From Priapulus caudatus (Eukaryota; Priapulida; Priapulimorpha; Priapulimorphida; Priapulidae): 25,209 bases of DNA. Made by a program: the position numbers and the translations under genes. Below the pieces are notes generated by a model that ran no database searches, was not told where the DNA came from, and saw only the letters and a list, made by a program, of their open reading frames with translations. Where the stretch lies: NCBI RefSeq assembly GCF_000485595.1, contig NW_014577261.1:307080-332288 (forward strand), in the 5' to 3' direction. Below, in pieces: positions 20,601 to 24,591 of this stretch (within the stretch, counting starts at the first letter, position 1; each line of letters opens with the position of its first letter).

Positions 20601-20994
20601 CTTAGTGTGTGCATGTTGTTTTCTTTCAGAATGGCGATTTTGTGCTGTCTGTTCTTGACAACAAATGTAAAGTGCATCACTTTCCATTCACAATGCAAGA
20701 TGGCTTTTATCACCTTGGTAAGTCAATAGGATTAAAGGTTATTGCTGGAGAATATGCCAAGGGCATTTAATTTTTATATTAGCTCGGTTTTGCAAATTAT
20801 TATTCACAATATAAAATCATAATCTTGCTGGACAATTTTACTATACAGGTGCCAATTTCGAGACCATTGAGCAGGCAGTGGGGCACTACAAGTTTAATAC
20901 GTTGTCAGGAATGGATTGCCAAGTACGCCTGGTGAACCCTATGCGCTGTAAGAAGGAACGGAGCAAGTTCTTCTGCATGACTACGCACAACTAG
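1430..20994 (+). CDS. PX-SH3-SH3-SH3-SH2 multidomain adaptor (p47phox/TKS-like front, NCK-like back), 5' partial
   Basis: A predicted cytoplasmic signalling adaptor assembled from 20 exons: 1430-1549, 2710-2790, 4442-4499, 5973-6058, 6662-6765, 7143-7528, 8354-8473, 8819-8933, 9248-9400, 9812-9916, 12137-12221, 12456-12563, 14242-14272, 14422-14501, 18480-18659, 19082-19204, 19312-19577, 19741-19927, 20630-20717 and 20849-20994. They total 2622 nt, or 873 residues plus the stop, in one unbroken frame. Counting from the first visible residue: PX about 28-145, SH3-A 249-300, SH3-B 321-372, tyrosine/proline linker 373-544, SH3-C 548-603, a duplicated 36-residue module in 605-733, SH2 764-861. 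The SH3 pair looks like the p47phox tandem SH3, and the SH3-C/SH2 end looks like NCK. By family knowledge it should link membrane phosphoinositides or oxidase/podosome partners to phosphotyrosine signalling; that role is inferred. A fusion of two neighbouring genes by my exon chaining is the main alternative, because intron 14 is 4 kb long. Confidence 0.8.
1550..2709. other. Intron 1
   Basis: AT-rich intron with no coding signal. It contains the 20-bp inverted repeat at 2167-2243 (separate entry). Short ORFs on both strands look random. Confidence 0.6.
2167..2243. repeat. 20-bp perfect inverted repeat with internal tandem
   Basis: Arms 2167-2186 (GAGCTAATAATGACAAATTT) and 2224-2243 are exact reverse complements. 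The 37-base loop holds two tandem copies of a GTTATTTAATGACAAA unit. It could be a small MITE or a local hairpin. Confidence 0.8.
2710..2790 (+). CDS. Adaptor exon 2: core of PX domain (strands 2-3 and helix 1)
   Basis: Acceptor CCTCTGTAG, donor CAT/gtatga, 27 codons, phase 0-0. It reads VYAVRVQWAGTRKTLL then FRTYGAFFDLH. It aligns with the PX stretch of p47phox and TKS proteins (VY, then a V-x-W strand, then RRF/RRY-x-x-[FIY]-[FY]). The second Arg of the canonical RR[FY] motif is Thr here (visible residue 59). Confidence 0.85.
3017..3088. repeat. (CGTC)n microsatellite
   Basis: Imperfect CGTC/CGTG tetranucleotide array directly after GCATGATCGTC. It is part of a larger dispersed repeat that starts around AGCTCATCTGACGAAGTCAG. 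Confidence 0.9.
3095..3380. repeat. 174-bp tandem duplication carrying triple DR1 AGGTCA motifs
   Basis: GGCACAAATCTAAACGGCTC begins both units, at 3095 and 3269. Each unit has three nuclear-receptor half-sites with one-base spacing. In unit 1 they are GGGTCA a AGGTCA a AGGTCA at 3182-3201. In unit 2 they are AGGTCA c AGGTCA a AGGTCA at 3356-3375. Their spacing of 174 bp equals the unit length. Confidence 0.85.
4442..4499 (+). CDS. Adaptor exon 3: PX domain, proline loop
   Basis: Acceptor ACATTTTAG, donor CTACCTG/gtgagt, phase 0 to 1. It reads AKLREALDGKSDVIIPTLP, matching p47phox where helix 1 runs into the IIPHLP loop before the membrane-binding lysine. The lysine expected just after LP is replaced by Glu at the next exon junction. 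Confidence 0.85.
4500..5972. other. Intron 3
   Basis: No gene supported. It has a G-rich run near 4750-4775 and a C-run near 5299-5308. Open frames at 5016-5289 (plus) and 5454-5768 (minus) have no family match. The flanking exons join in phase 1 and continue the PX fold directly, so no extra exon is needed. Confidence 0.55.
5973..6058 (+). CDS. Adaptor exon 4: PX domain, helix 2-3
   Basis: Acceptor GTGTTGTAG, donor TGTAAG/gtacgt, phase 1 to 0. It encodes EVCFMEQARWLSEEAIATQ followed by LLTAVRQFCK. The position matches the p47phox segment from KWFDGQ to EYCSTL. The basic residue that contacts the 3-phosphate in p40phox (R105) or p47phox (R90) appears to be missing. Confidence 0.8.
6059..6661. 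other. Intron 4
   Basis: No gene seen. Near its end a polypyrimidine-like run and CAG/GTATGT (about 6552-6559) form an acceptor directly joined to a donor. Confidence 0.55.
6662..6765 (+). CDS. Adaptor exon 5: end of PX domain
   Basis: Acceptor CTTGTAG, donor GGCAG/gtgaga, phase 0 to 2. It begins ELPKLPAEVLARDDMRCFF, the last PX helix. This parallels p47phox SLPTKISRCPHLLDFF and p40phox SLPVWVLMDEDVRIFF. A polar tail leads to the linker. Confidence 0.9.
6766..7142. other. Intron 5
   Basis: Nothing recognised. The open frame that begins at 7003 is intronic until the acceptor GATTGCAG at 7135-7142. Confidence 0.6.
7143..7528 (+). CDS. Adaptor exon 6: proline/serine linker and first half of SH3-A
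   Basis: Longest exon, phase 2 to 1. A low-complexity linker holds proline stretches (SQPPPVPP, TPAVPAR) and an acidic serine patch (SSDDSLL). SH3-A then starts QYRAIADYCATGTDLLLSKG, aligning with p47phox TYRAIANYEKTSGSEMALSTG. PAVPAR fits a class II SH3 ligand (PxxPxR) that could act in cis. The donor TTCTG/gtgaga cuts before the WW pair. Confidence 0.9.
7550..7672. repeat. Degenerate hexanucleotide ATAGTT array
   Basis: Imperfect repeats of TATAGT/ATAGTT, with a short continuation at 8134-8168 on the far side of an inserted dispersed repeat. Confidence 0.85.
7870..8130. repeat. Dispersed invertebrate repeat with CCTCC/GGAGG ends
   Basis: It contains GATCCAGATCTGGATCCGG, a degenerate CAAACAAACC run, and two copies of AACATAACCTCCTT..GCGGAGGTAAT about 52 bp apart. 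A related motif appears at 20240-20272 in intron 18 (CCTCCGCCCAACGGAG then GGAGGTTATGTTTTCG), so the family is dispersed in this locus. Confidence 0.7.
8354..8473 (+). CDS. Adaptor exon 7: second half of SH3-A
   Basis: Acceptor GGGGACAG, donor AGTCG/gtacgt, phase 1-1. It reads GWWLVSSAGKQGWVPGTFLE then PV, matching p47phox [20 protein letters not shown]. The ligand-binding Trp pair, Pro (visible residue 293) and aromatic Phe (296) are all kept, so this domain looks functional. An acidic linker (DDAETPEV) follows, as in p47phox. Confidence 0.95.
8474..8818. other. Intron 7
   Basis: No gene. It has a loosely repetitive G/T-rich texture with recurring TAAGGAT and GGTAT words, and a TGACGTCA site at 8743. 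Confidence 0.5.
8819..8933 (+). CDS. Adaptor exon 8: first part of SH3-B
   Basis: Acceptor ATCCTGCAG, donor GTCAG/gtagaa, phase 1 to 2. It reads CVSLCACEAHDQDEVSYEQG then HIDVIKVDSSGWWTVR, aligning with p47phox YVAIKAYTAVEGDEVSLLEG then GWWVIR. The aromatic residue of the ALYDY-type motif is replaced by Cys. Confidence 0.92.
8934..9247. other. Intron 8
   Basis: Nothing recognised; unique-looking sequence, no open frame with family similarity. Confidence 0.6.
9248..9400 (+). CDS. Adaptor exon 9: end of SH3-B and proline-rich motif
   Basis: Acceptor GTGTACCAG, weak donor GACAG/gttgga, phase 2-2. It completes SH3-B (VDGKVGVTPAINLQPL, with Asn where p47phox has Tyr in MYLQ). It ends GRPAPPRPGKPTDR, a class I RxxPxxP SH3 ligand reminiscent of the C-terminal PPRP motif of p47phox that binds p67phox. 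Confidence 0.8.
9401..9811. other. Intron 9, with CAG/AGC trinucleotide repeat
   Basis: It contains an AGC/CAG array at 9676-9760 ending at a strong donor-like TTC/gtaagt (9764). Translated in one frame it gives poly-Ala then poly-Ser, a possible alternative exon 9661-9763. It is not in the model because its phases (1 to 2) do not join exon 9. Confidence 0.5.
9676..9760. repeat. (AGC)n trinucleotide microsatellite
   Basis: Interrupted AGC/CAG array, two blocks separated by TAATAACACCACTAG. Confidence 0.9.
9812..9916 (+). CDS. Adaptor exon 10: linker with YVQL tyrosine motif
   Basis: Acceptor TTGCCTGCAG, donor CCTGG/gtgagc, phase 2-2. It reads STNNSPATEEVKEMTGGRS then KLNYVQLDLAAPKTLPG. NYVQLD is an SH2/docking-type tyrosine motif (Y at visible residue 430) with hydrophobic +1 and +3 positions, like sites in Gab/FRS docking proteins. 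Confidence 0.85.
10338..10413. repeat. Degenerate tandem GAACAGGCCC repeat
   Basis: Four units of roughly 22 bases, each with (A)CAGGCCC/CAGGCTC followed by an AAATTT-like spacer. Confidence 0.7.
10655..11209. other. Assembly gap (555 N)
   Basis: Unknown sequence. It ends directly against a self-complementary CACGTACACGTGCG array, which probably caused the assembly break. Open frames drawn through the Ns are meaningless. Confidence 1.
11210..11330. repeat. Alternating purine-pyrimidine minisatellite
   Basis: 22-base units (GCACGTACACGTGCGTGCGT plus GG) repeated and then decaying into GT/GC repeats. Strict purine-pyrimidine alternation plus palindromic CACGTACACGTG suggests Z-DNA and cruciform potential. 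Confidence 0.85.
11565..11683. repeat. (CT)n microsatellite
   Basis: Interrupted CT/CTCG array with pyrimidine-only runs. Confidence 0.95.
12137..12221 (+). CDS. Adaptor exon 11: linker with TTYSQI tyrosine motif
   Basis: Acceptor GTTTCCAG, donor AACCAG/gtattt, phase 2 to 0, which fits both neighbours. It reads GGQQQSRFVIQDDSSSERTT then YSQIIFPNQ. TTYSQI matches the TxYxx[VI] pattern of immunoreceptor switch motifs (Y at visible residue 463). Confidence 0.75.
12456..12563 (+). CDS. Adaptor exon 12: triple YxN Grb2-type docking cluster
   Basis: Acceptor CTATTTCAG, donor GTACAG/gtacct, 36 codons, phase 0-0. It encodes HTYVNVMPAMYQNNYENF near its centre. The tyrosines at visible residues 482, 490 and 494 each have Asn at +2 (YVN, YQN, YEN), the Grb2 SH2 consensus; YVNV is the same core as in Shc and LAT. 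Confidence 0.85.
12681..13960. mobile_element. Foldback element with about 345-bp terminal inverted repeats
   Basis: Left arm about 12681-13029 and right arm about 13616-13960 are reverse complements with scattered small indels and substitutions; both include CTCTCGGCGAGGCGGTGTGG or its complement. The unique centre (13030-13615) holds a small basic ORF. The outer ends abut TA repeats, so a target duplication cannot be told apart. No transposase is visible, so it is probably non-autonomous. It may belong to a long-TIR DNA transposon group, but I cannot name one. Confidence 0.85.
13141..13401 (+). CDS. Small basic ORF inside the foldback element, function unknown
   Basis: 86 codons from ATG (MSENINMAPRKRKN) to TGA. 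It has an Arg/Lys-rich N-terminus with KRK and RRRK patches (nuclear-localisation-like) and an acidic C-terminal half ending DSLRHLLFT. The open frame continues upstream into the left arm to 12832, but 13141 is the first plausible start outside the arm. No family recognised. It could be the remnant N-terminus of a transposase, a captured host fragment, or chance. Confidence 0.35.
   Translation: MSENINMAPRKRKNNPRQDRRRKTPRKSVALTDAKIKKVCAAVEDTDVPALAANIRSSVREELHLDHGDRVVFLEHIDSLRHLLFT
14242..14272 (+). CDS. Adaptor exon 13: 31-nt microexon
   Basis: Acceptor TGTTTGCAG, perfect-looking donor AAAA/gtaagt, phase 0 to 1. It encodes EAPDPSSLIK. It is short, but both splice sites are strong and its phase is exactly what exons 12 and 14 need. 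Confidence 0.75.
14422..14501 (+). CDS. Adaptor exon 14: linker with PxxPxR SH3 ligand
   Basis: Acceptor ATTTTCAG, donor CACTG/gtatac, phase 1 to 0. It reads RNKPLPNLPERLDKLNITG then NHSDTQTL. PNLPER fits a class II SH3-binding motif. The donor lies only 12 bases before a TCTATATATAGC sequence that may be a transposon terminus. Confidence 0.8.
15395..15465 (+). repeat. tRNA-like SINE head, copy 1
   Basis: It contains GTAGTCGGTTAGGAGATCGG and then a B-box-like GGTTCGAATCT followed by CAGCTGGG. The acceptor stem does not pair and T/A-rich repeat sequence follows, so it is not a functional tRNA gene. Confidence 0.6.
15670..15752 (+). repeat. tRNA-like SINE head, copy 2
   Basis: Starts CCCTTAACGGCGGAGTGG and ends CTCAGCTGGG. 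The B box is degraded (GGTTGGAGTGC). Followed by GGAACTTATTTTCCGCC, as in copy 3. Confidence 0.6.
15902..16190. repeat. GGATG/GGCATG satellite-like array 1
   Basis: Pentamers and hexamers of GGGAT and GGCAT with ATGGATGGATGC at its right end. The long open frames on both strands (His/Pro/Ser or Met/Gly/Trp rich) are products of the repeat. Confidence 0.95.
16517..16601 (+). repeat. tRNA-like SINE head, copy 3
   Basis: Reads CCCTTAACGGCGCAGTGGCC, then GTCTCCTACACCGGGATTCC, and ends GAGTCCCAGCTGGG. This is the copy closest to a tRNA layout. Confidence 0.65.
16735..16930. repeat. GGATG/GGCATG satellite-like array 2
   Basis: Second array of the same type, with the same right-hand flank (GATAGATAGATAGTTAG, then CTTTCAACCAAGCGG). 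The whole block was therefore duplicated with array 1. Confidence 0.95.
17236..17278. repeat. 15-bp perfect hairpin in CG-rich patch
   Basis: GTGGAGACGTGCGCC (17236-17250) is exactly complementary to 17264-17278, with a 13-base loop. Just upstream, CTGCGCGT/ACGCGCAG and two CCGCGG words form further small palindromes. Confidence 0.85.
18480..18659 (+). CDS. Adaptor exon 15: complete SH3-C domain
   Basis: Acceptor CTTGTTTTAG, donor TGTGAG/gtaagg, exactly 60 codons, phase 0-0. It starts PLPIVAKAKFVSEREGVLSF and has GGDTAILL, NGWWCVQ and GWVPKDYW. The Trp pair (581-582), Pro594 and Tyr597 that line the ligand groove are present. VPKDY resembles NCK SH3-3 (LVPKNY). A whole SH3 domain in one symmetric exon is typical of exon shuffling. 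Confidence 0.93.
18651..18960. repeat. Minisatellite that repeats the exon 15 splice donor
   Basis: Decaying units of about 40 bp (80-bp higher order) built on TGTGAGGTAAGGTCACCTCT and TGGTCTATATTGTTG. TTGTGTGAG/GTAAGG occurs at the real donor (18651-18665) and again exactly 80 bp downstream (18731-18745). Confidence 0.85.
19082..19204 (+). CDS. Adaptor exon 16: duplicated module, copy 1
   Basis: Acceptor CTATCGTAG, donor ATTAGA/gtaaga, 41 codons, phase 0-0, so it can be skipped without a frameshift. It contains HRATQNKQACVSGLKRTEAM and then KTPDGGMANVGR. By eye 27 of 36 residues match copy 2 in the next exon. The upstream intron flank is also similar (ATTAATA, then ATGCAACGGA), so the duplicated unit included intron sequence. 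No known domain recognised; basic, Thr/Ser-containing. Confidence 0.8.
19312..19577 (+). CDS. Adaptor exon 17: duplicated module, copy 2, plus polar linker
   Basis: Acceptor TTCTCCTAG, donor ACTAG/gtattg, phase 0 to 2. After about 18 residues (STEGHSPPCASHDEIGSD) comes the module HRVTHNKQVCVSGLKRTEAL and then KTPSGGMPNLGR. A Lys/Ser/Asn-rich tail leads to the SH2 domain. Most third-position differences from copy 1 are synonymous, which supports coding selection. Confidence 0.8.
19741..19927 (+). CDS. Adaptor exon 18: SH2 domain, N-terminal half
   Basis: Acceptor TTGTTGTATAG, donor ACCAGG/gtatgc, phase 2 to 0. After a linker (QPIPPHA), the SH2 fold starts DWFFGKLGRDECETLM and reaches GDFLVREST. 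The phosphotyrosine-binding Arg of the FLVRES motif is intact (visible residue 791). WFFGK and the start of helix A fit NCK SH2 (WYYGKVTR). Confidence 0.95.
20036..20202. repeat. 47-bp perfect inverted repeat (MITE-like)
   Basis: 20036-20082 (starting TGAATTCATATTTATCTTGT) and 20156-20202 are exact reverse complements. After one mismatch they continue for five more bases. The loop contains TGACGTCACC, a CRE-like site. No ORF. Confidence 0.92.
20272..20435. repeat. (GTGTGTTC)n and CAGCGAGC tandem repeats
   Basis: GTGTGTTC units at 20272-20328, then GAGCCAGCCAGCGCA units at 20345-20400 and GAGC/AAGCCAGC units to 20435. Confidence 0.85.
20630..20717 (+). CDS. Adaptor exon 19: SH2 domain, central strands
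   Basis: Acceptor TTCTTTCAG, donor ACCTTG/gtaagt, phase 0 to 1. It reads NGDFVLSVLDNKCKVHHF then MQDGFYHLG. These are SH2 strands C and D, with the strand D His-aromatic pair (HF) that packs on the phosphotyrosine. Confidence 0.95.
20849..20994 (+). CDS. Adaptor exon 20: SH2 end, C-terminus and stop
   Basis: Acceptor ACTATACAG, phase 1 in, TAG stop at 20992-20994. It reads ANFETIEQAVGHYKFNTLSG, matching NCK SH2 F-x-TMEELVEHYKK, then the final strand VRLVNPM. A 12-residue basic/aromatic tail (KKERSKFFCMTTHN region) ends the protein. Confidence 0.95.
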
Positions 20995-21036
20995 CGCCAC
21001 CTGCTGGATTGTAGTATGCCAAGTGCCTTCGTATTT

Positions 21037-21042
21037 AATAAA
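21037..21042 (+). terminator. Polyadenylation signal AATAAA of the adaptor gene
   Basis: Canonical AATAAA 43 bases after the stop codon, consistent with a short 3' UTR. Confidence 0.75.
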
Positions 21043-21688
21043 CATAGATACGGTAATTATGCAATGTGAAAGCTTGGATTTACGATGGAAAGATTTTATA
21101 CTTTTTCTAGTAAATACAATCATACGACCCCTGTTTAAAGGTAAAGTTTAATGAGAGATGATATTATTGTAATAATCAGTTATACATAAATGATTACGAT
21201 ACATGTTATGAGCTTCCCATACTCAAGTAAAATAGTAGTCTTTAGTGCGTTTTCCCTGCTCTGTCTGTAATTTAGTTAACACTGAAGTGAATATGATACA
21301 GTGCAATCAGATGATTATAGGCTAGCTACTAATTACGAATTCTAGTTTTAGCTATGGTGTGATATCTAGCTGTTAAAATCATTTTTAGTAGAAATACTAA
21401 TATATATATATAAACATAAATTTGTTTTATTTTATAAACAGCTGATGAATTATACATATTGTTATAAATATCATCAGTCAATGACCATCAAAAATATCAT
21501 TATATGATTATCACTACCTTCCTTGTTTGTTCGGCTGCTTGAATGTATCGTGATCGTCAATCTCAATAATTGTTAAATTTAATGGCAACTCTGTTCTTGC
21601 TAGTGGATATTAGCTGGAACATATATGTACACTAACAGGAAGATGTGTATTCTAGTATCGATACACATGTTCACGGTCCTAGTAGAGC

Positions 21689-21712
21689 GTATTAAGAAGC
21701 CCTTCTTAATAC
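21689..21712. repeat. 24-bp palindrome in the convergent intergenic region
   Basis: GTATTAAGAAG, CC, CTTCTTAATAC: 11-bp perfect arms around two bases. It sits between the two 3' ends. Confidence 0.9.
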
Positions 21713-22168
21713 ACTGATTACACTATATATGTATATATATATATTAGTGGTAGAATAGCAATAAGCTATCAAGTTGCAACAAACCTTTCATAATATAAAT
21801 ACTGATATTTAGATATCAGTCATGTGAATTTTCTTATATTATCAATGGCAGCTATAACTGTTGTTCATGTATAAAAACATTAATTGTAAATAAAATCCTT
21901 TTATTTTCACCTGAATTTTTATCTAAAAATATCGTTCGTACTATTTAACTTATAACATAACAACCTGATGGAAATGTACATCAGAATGCATTAAATCTGA
22001 AAACTTGATTACAAACATGTACTGGTCATAATCTGTTTTTTCAAAACACTTATATGCACTCACTGGCTCCTATCCTGTTTAAAAAACCTTCGAATACTGA
22101 ATGCTAACCCTCATATTTTGATTGGGTTTGTTTTTAATGATAATTTCATATTATTTTTATCAGTGCAA

Positions 22169-22286
22169 TCAACTGCTAGACGGGTAAAGTTTTATAAGGC
22201 ACTCCAAGCTACTTGGAAATCCAGTGATGGGGCACTTTCCACTCTCCTGGATGTAGCTGTGAATGCACGGGTAGCAAAACACAAAA
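22169..22286 (-). CDS. PEX12: PEX12 last exon: RING C-terminal half and stop
   Basis: Acceptor TTTCTCTTACAG on the minus strand, phase 2 in. It reads FVFCYPCIHSYIQESGKCP then ITGFPSSLECLIKLYPSSS and TGA. It matches human [20 protein letters not shown] and the LIKLYSPEN tail. It supplies the FCYPC cysteine pair and the Cys of the CPITG motif. Confidence 0.97.
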
Positions 22287-24591
22287 CTGTAAGAGAAATA
22301 AAACACTGTGCCAACGATTTCTTGTTTGCAACATCCCAACCCAGCTTGGCTGGTAGAAACTAAATATGCAACTACGTGACTAAAATATACGAATAATATA
22401 TATATACACAAACAAAAACAAAAATATACACTCACCCTGAGGTAGAGAGTGCAGTTTCATTGGTGCGTTCTTGTCCACATACTGGACACACTCCATCCAG
22501 TAGCTTCACATCATATACACCCTGCAGAAAAAGTAACAAATGAAGAGTGACATCTAAGAATTGCACAACGTTTCCTCCTTCGTAGAAAATGCTATTGCTC
22601 ATATCAAGAACTACATATACAGTGTATGTCTATATGCATCTATGTACACTTGGGCACATTTTTCAAGAGCTACAGTGTATGTTAGTACATATGCATCTAT
22701 GCACACTTCTTAGGCACGTTTCAAGAACTGTATGTCTTTGGTGCGCATCTATGCAGACGTACCTTGGGTGGTTCGGGGATCGGAAGAGCTGTGATGGTGT
22801 CATGGCTGCTGTGCTCACTGCGATACCACCACTCCATAAACTGTAGGAAGAAGACAGATGCGGACAGCCCTGACGACAGACACACAGCAACTGTGCCAAC
22901 CAGTCTCTTGCACACCTTCCTAGACACATCACTCCAGCTGTAGAAATAACAGAATGGTCACGAAACGTTGTACATACAGCTAGTGCACTCTAAATCTGAT
23001 GCTGTCATGGGTAGAATTCCTGACCGGTTTAAAGATGCTACAGTGTGTAGAGTTTTCTGCTAATCTCATTATCTTATCTGTAGTTCTGACAATGTACCTG
23101 TCTTCGGGCTGAATGAGGCTTGAGCTGCCTTCTACATTGAGTGCCATCATGTCTTCCATGGTGAGTGACTGCAGTTCGACATCTGCTAGTTTCAGCAGCG
23201 GAGAGTGAAACCGCGACTTGCCGAACACATAGGCGAGCCGATAGCACAACATGGCTCCTTCATACGTCATATGTGCATAGGGATAGGCTGCGAGGTACAC
23301 CTTCACCATACTGACATATCGCCCTCTCTGCAAGATATATATATATATATATATTATTTATATAATATATAATATATATATGTAATAATATATCACGATT
23401 ATGTTATATATACATGTATATATATTAATCACCAGCTGATTGAGCCGAATAAAATTGTATCACATATACGATTGTCTGCTGGTGCTATGATCATAATACG
23501 TCGACTCGTATAACAGCTGATAACATTATAATACAGTGTTAGAGCTTTAAAATAAAAACCACTCGCCAAACTGGGCGAGTGAGTCAATAAGTTAACTCGC
23601 CCAAATTTTAAAATAAAAATGCTTGTCAAACAATAGTGAAAAAAACACAAAAACACCATTGATTTAACTACACATGTAATTCCTTGATCACTTTTCTCAA
23701 AAATTCAAGGCACATCTCCTCTGAAAGTTCCTGTTTTCATTTTCATTTAATTTACTTTTATTCTCGGGCTGCTTTGCCCCATCAATGAAACGCCACGTTA
23801 CGCCGATTTTATTGACTTGTTAACACCAAGGCCAACGTGACTTTTAAACAATCCTGCACCCCCCCTCCCCGTACATAAATCAATATGCCGCCCCAGGCAC
23901 GTATACACAGCCACGCCGTGCTGGCGCTGCACGCTCTCACGGGCTGCTTTCTTCGGCGACCTTTGATAATATAAAGTGAGGATGTCATGGGATAGCCGCC
24001 CTTCACAATCGCTACAACTGTATTTCATCAATGTTTGGATATATATCGTAAGGAACCAACATTTGATTAAAGTTTAAGACAATTATTTTTACTCGCCAAC
24101 ATGAGCGAGTCAGCTTTAGCTTTCACTCGCCCGATATTATTTTCACTCGACATTGGCGAGCAGGCGAGTGCCAAGCTCGCACGCTGTAATATAGAGAGGA
24201 ATCAAGAATTTCCTACCGAGTCTTGGAATCTACCATCTGCATTTTCTTCTCGCCATCTCTCAAATAACTTATCCAGTTTGGTTTTAATGTAGGGAATCAA
24301 AACCTGAAATAAATAACCATTCGGTATTTGGAATGAAAATATCGCATATACTTAAAACAAGCACTTGAACTAAAATTCTAAAAACAATAAATGCCACACT
24401 TGTATGTATATATTTATACATACATACACATGTATGTGCATGTGTGTGCGTGCATGCGTGCGTGTGTGTAAGCTGTATATTTACCAGGAAGGCAAGAGAT
24501 TTCAGGTGAATTCGTCGTGATAGCTTATTGAGCTGGTTCTTTTCCAACGGAACTCGTTTCATTCCATAGAAGTTCTCCGCGAACGAAGCAG
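22169..24591 (-). CDS. PEX12: Peroxisome biogenesis factor 12 (peroxin-12), 5' partial
   Basis: Integral peroxisomal membrane RING protein. With PEX2 and PEX10 it forms the ubiquitin-ligase complex that recycles the import receptor PEX5. Six exons on the minus strand: 24485-24591, 24217-24303, 23098-23327, 22763-22937, 22436-22521, 22169-22286. Phases agree and give 266 residues plus TGA. Landmarks are SFAENFYGMKR, VLIPYIKTKLDKL, the segment from AAYPYAHMTYEG through FHSPLLKLADV, SVFFLQFMEWWY, and a C-terminal CPVC...FCYPC...CPITG zinc domain. Compared with the roughly 359-residue human protein, about 90 N-terminal residues are missing, including the conserved RWFDE region, which I did not find to the right. 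Tail to tail with the adaptor gene. Confidence 0.95.
22436..22521 (-). CDS. PEX12: PEX12 exon: RING N-terminal half
   Basis: Acceptor CTGCAG, donor TCAGG/gtgagt, phase 0 to 2. GVYDVKLLDGVCPVCGQER then TNETALSTSG. The first CxxC pair (CPVC) matches human CPLC. As in other PEX12 proteins, the later ligands of a full two-zinc RING are incomplete. Confidence 0.95.
22763..22937 (-). CDS. PEX12: PEX12 exon: transmembrane segment
   Basis: Acceptor TTTCTACAG, donor CCCAAG/gtacgt, phase 2 to 0. A helical stretch from VGTVAVCLSSGLSASVFFLQ to FMEWWYRS matches human [24 protein letters not shown]. It is followed by a proline-rich spacer (TALPIPEPPK). Confidence 0.97.
23098..23327 (-). CDS. PEX12: PEX12 exon: central conserved region
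   Basis: Acceptor TATCTTGCAG, donor GACAG/gtacat, phase 0 to 2. LAAYPYAHMTYEGAMLCYRL then YVFGKSRFHSPLLKLADVEL. Matches human LAAYPFVNMAWEG and ILGKAQHHSPLLRLAGV. Confidence 0.97.
23328..24216. other. PEX12 intron with TA tract and ACTCGCC repeat copy
   Basis: 889 bases. A TA-rich tract (23334-23425) and then the second ACTCGCC-family copy (23535 to about 24170). No coding exon needed. Confidence 0.75.
23535..24170. repeat. ACTCGCC-family dispersed repeat, copy 2
   Basis: Left end 23535-23832 and right end 23988-24123 match the split copy at 9959-11465. The right end continues with more CACTCGCC/GGCGAG words to about 24170. The 155-base middle is unrelated to the middle of copy 1. Confidence 0.85.
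24217..24303 (-). CDS. PEX12: PEX12 exon: VLIPYIKTKLDKL segment
   Basis: Acceptor TTATTTCAG, donor GACTCG/gtagga, phase 0-0, 29 codons. VLIPYIKTKLDKLFERWREE matches human VLLPYLKVKLEKL and then the charged REED spacer. Confidence 0.95.
24417..24475. repeat. TACA/TGCG simple repeat
   Basis: Alternating purine-pyrimidine run of TACATACA, then GTGTGTGCGTGCATGCGTGC, inside a PEX12 intron. Confidence 0.85.
24485..24591 (-). CDS. PEX12: PEX12 exon: SFAENFYG segment
   Basis: Acceptor ATGTTACAG, donor TTCCTG/gtaaat, phase 1 to 0. ASFAENFYGMKRVPLEKNQL then LSRRIHLKSLAFL, matching human ASFSENFYGLKR and the LWKSIMFL region. Confidence 0.95.

Larger units (their letters stand above)
19928..20629. other. 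Intron 18, with hairpin and G/T minisatellite
   Basis: It contains the 47-bp inverted repeat at 20036-20202, a copy of the CCTCCG/GGAGG dispersed motif (20240-20272), a (GTGTGTTC)n array (20272-20328) and a CAGCGAGC tandem (20345-20435). No exon is needed, since the SH2 strands join directly. Confidence 0.7.
20995..22168. other. Convergent intergenic region
   Basis: AT-rich 1.2 kb between the 3' ends of the two genes, with no exon seen. It contains palindromes at 21689-21712 (11-bp arms) and 21801-21820 (8-bp arms) and TA microsatellites. ATTAAA on the minus strand (22133-22138), about 31 bases past the PEX12 stop, is a candidate polyadenylation signal. Confidence 0.65.
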
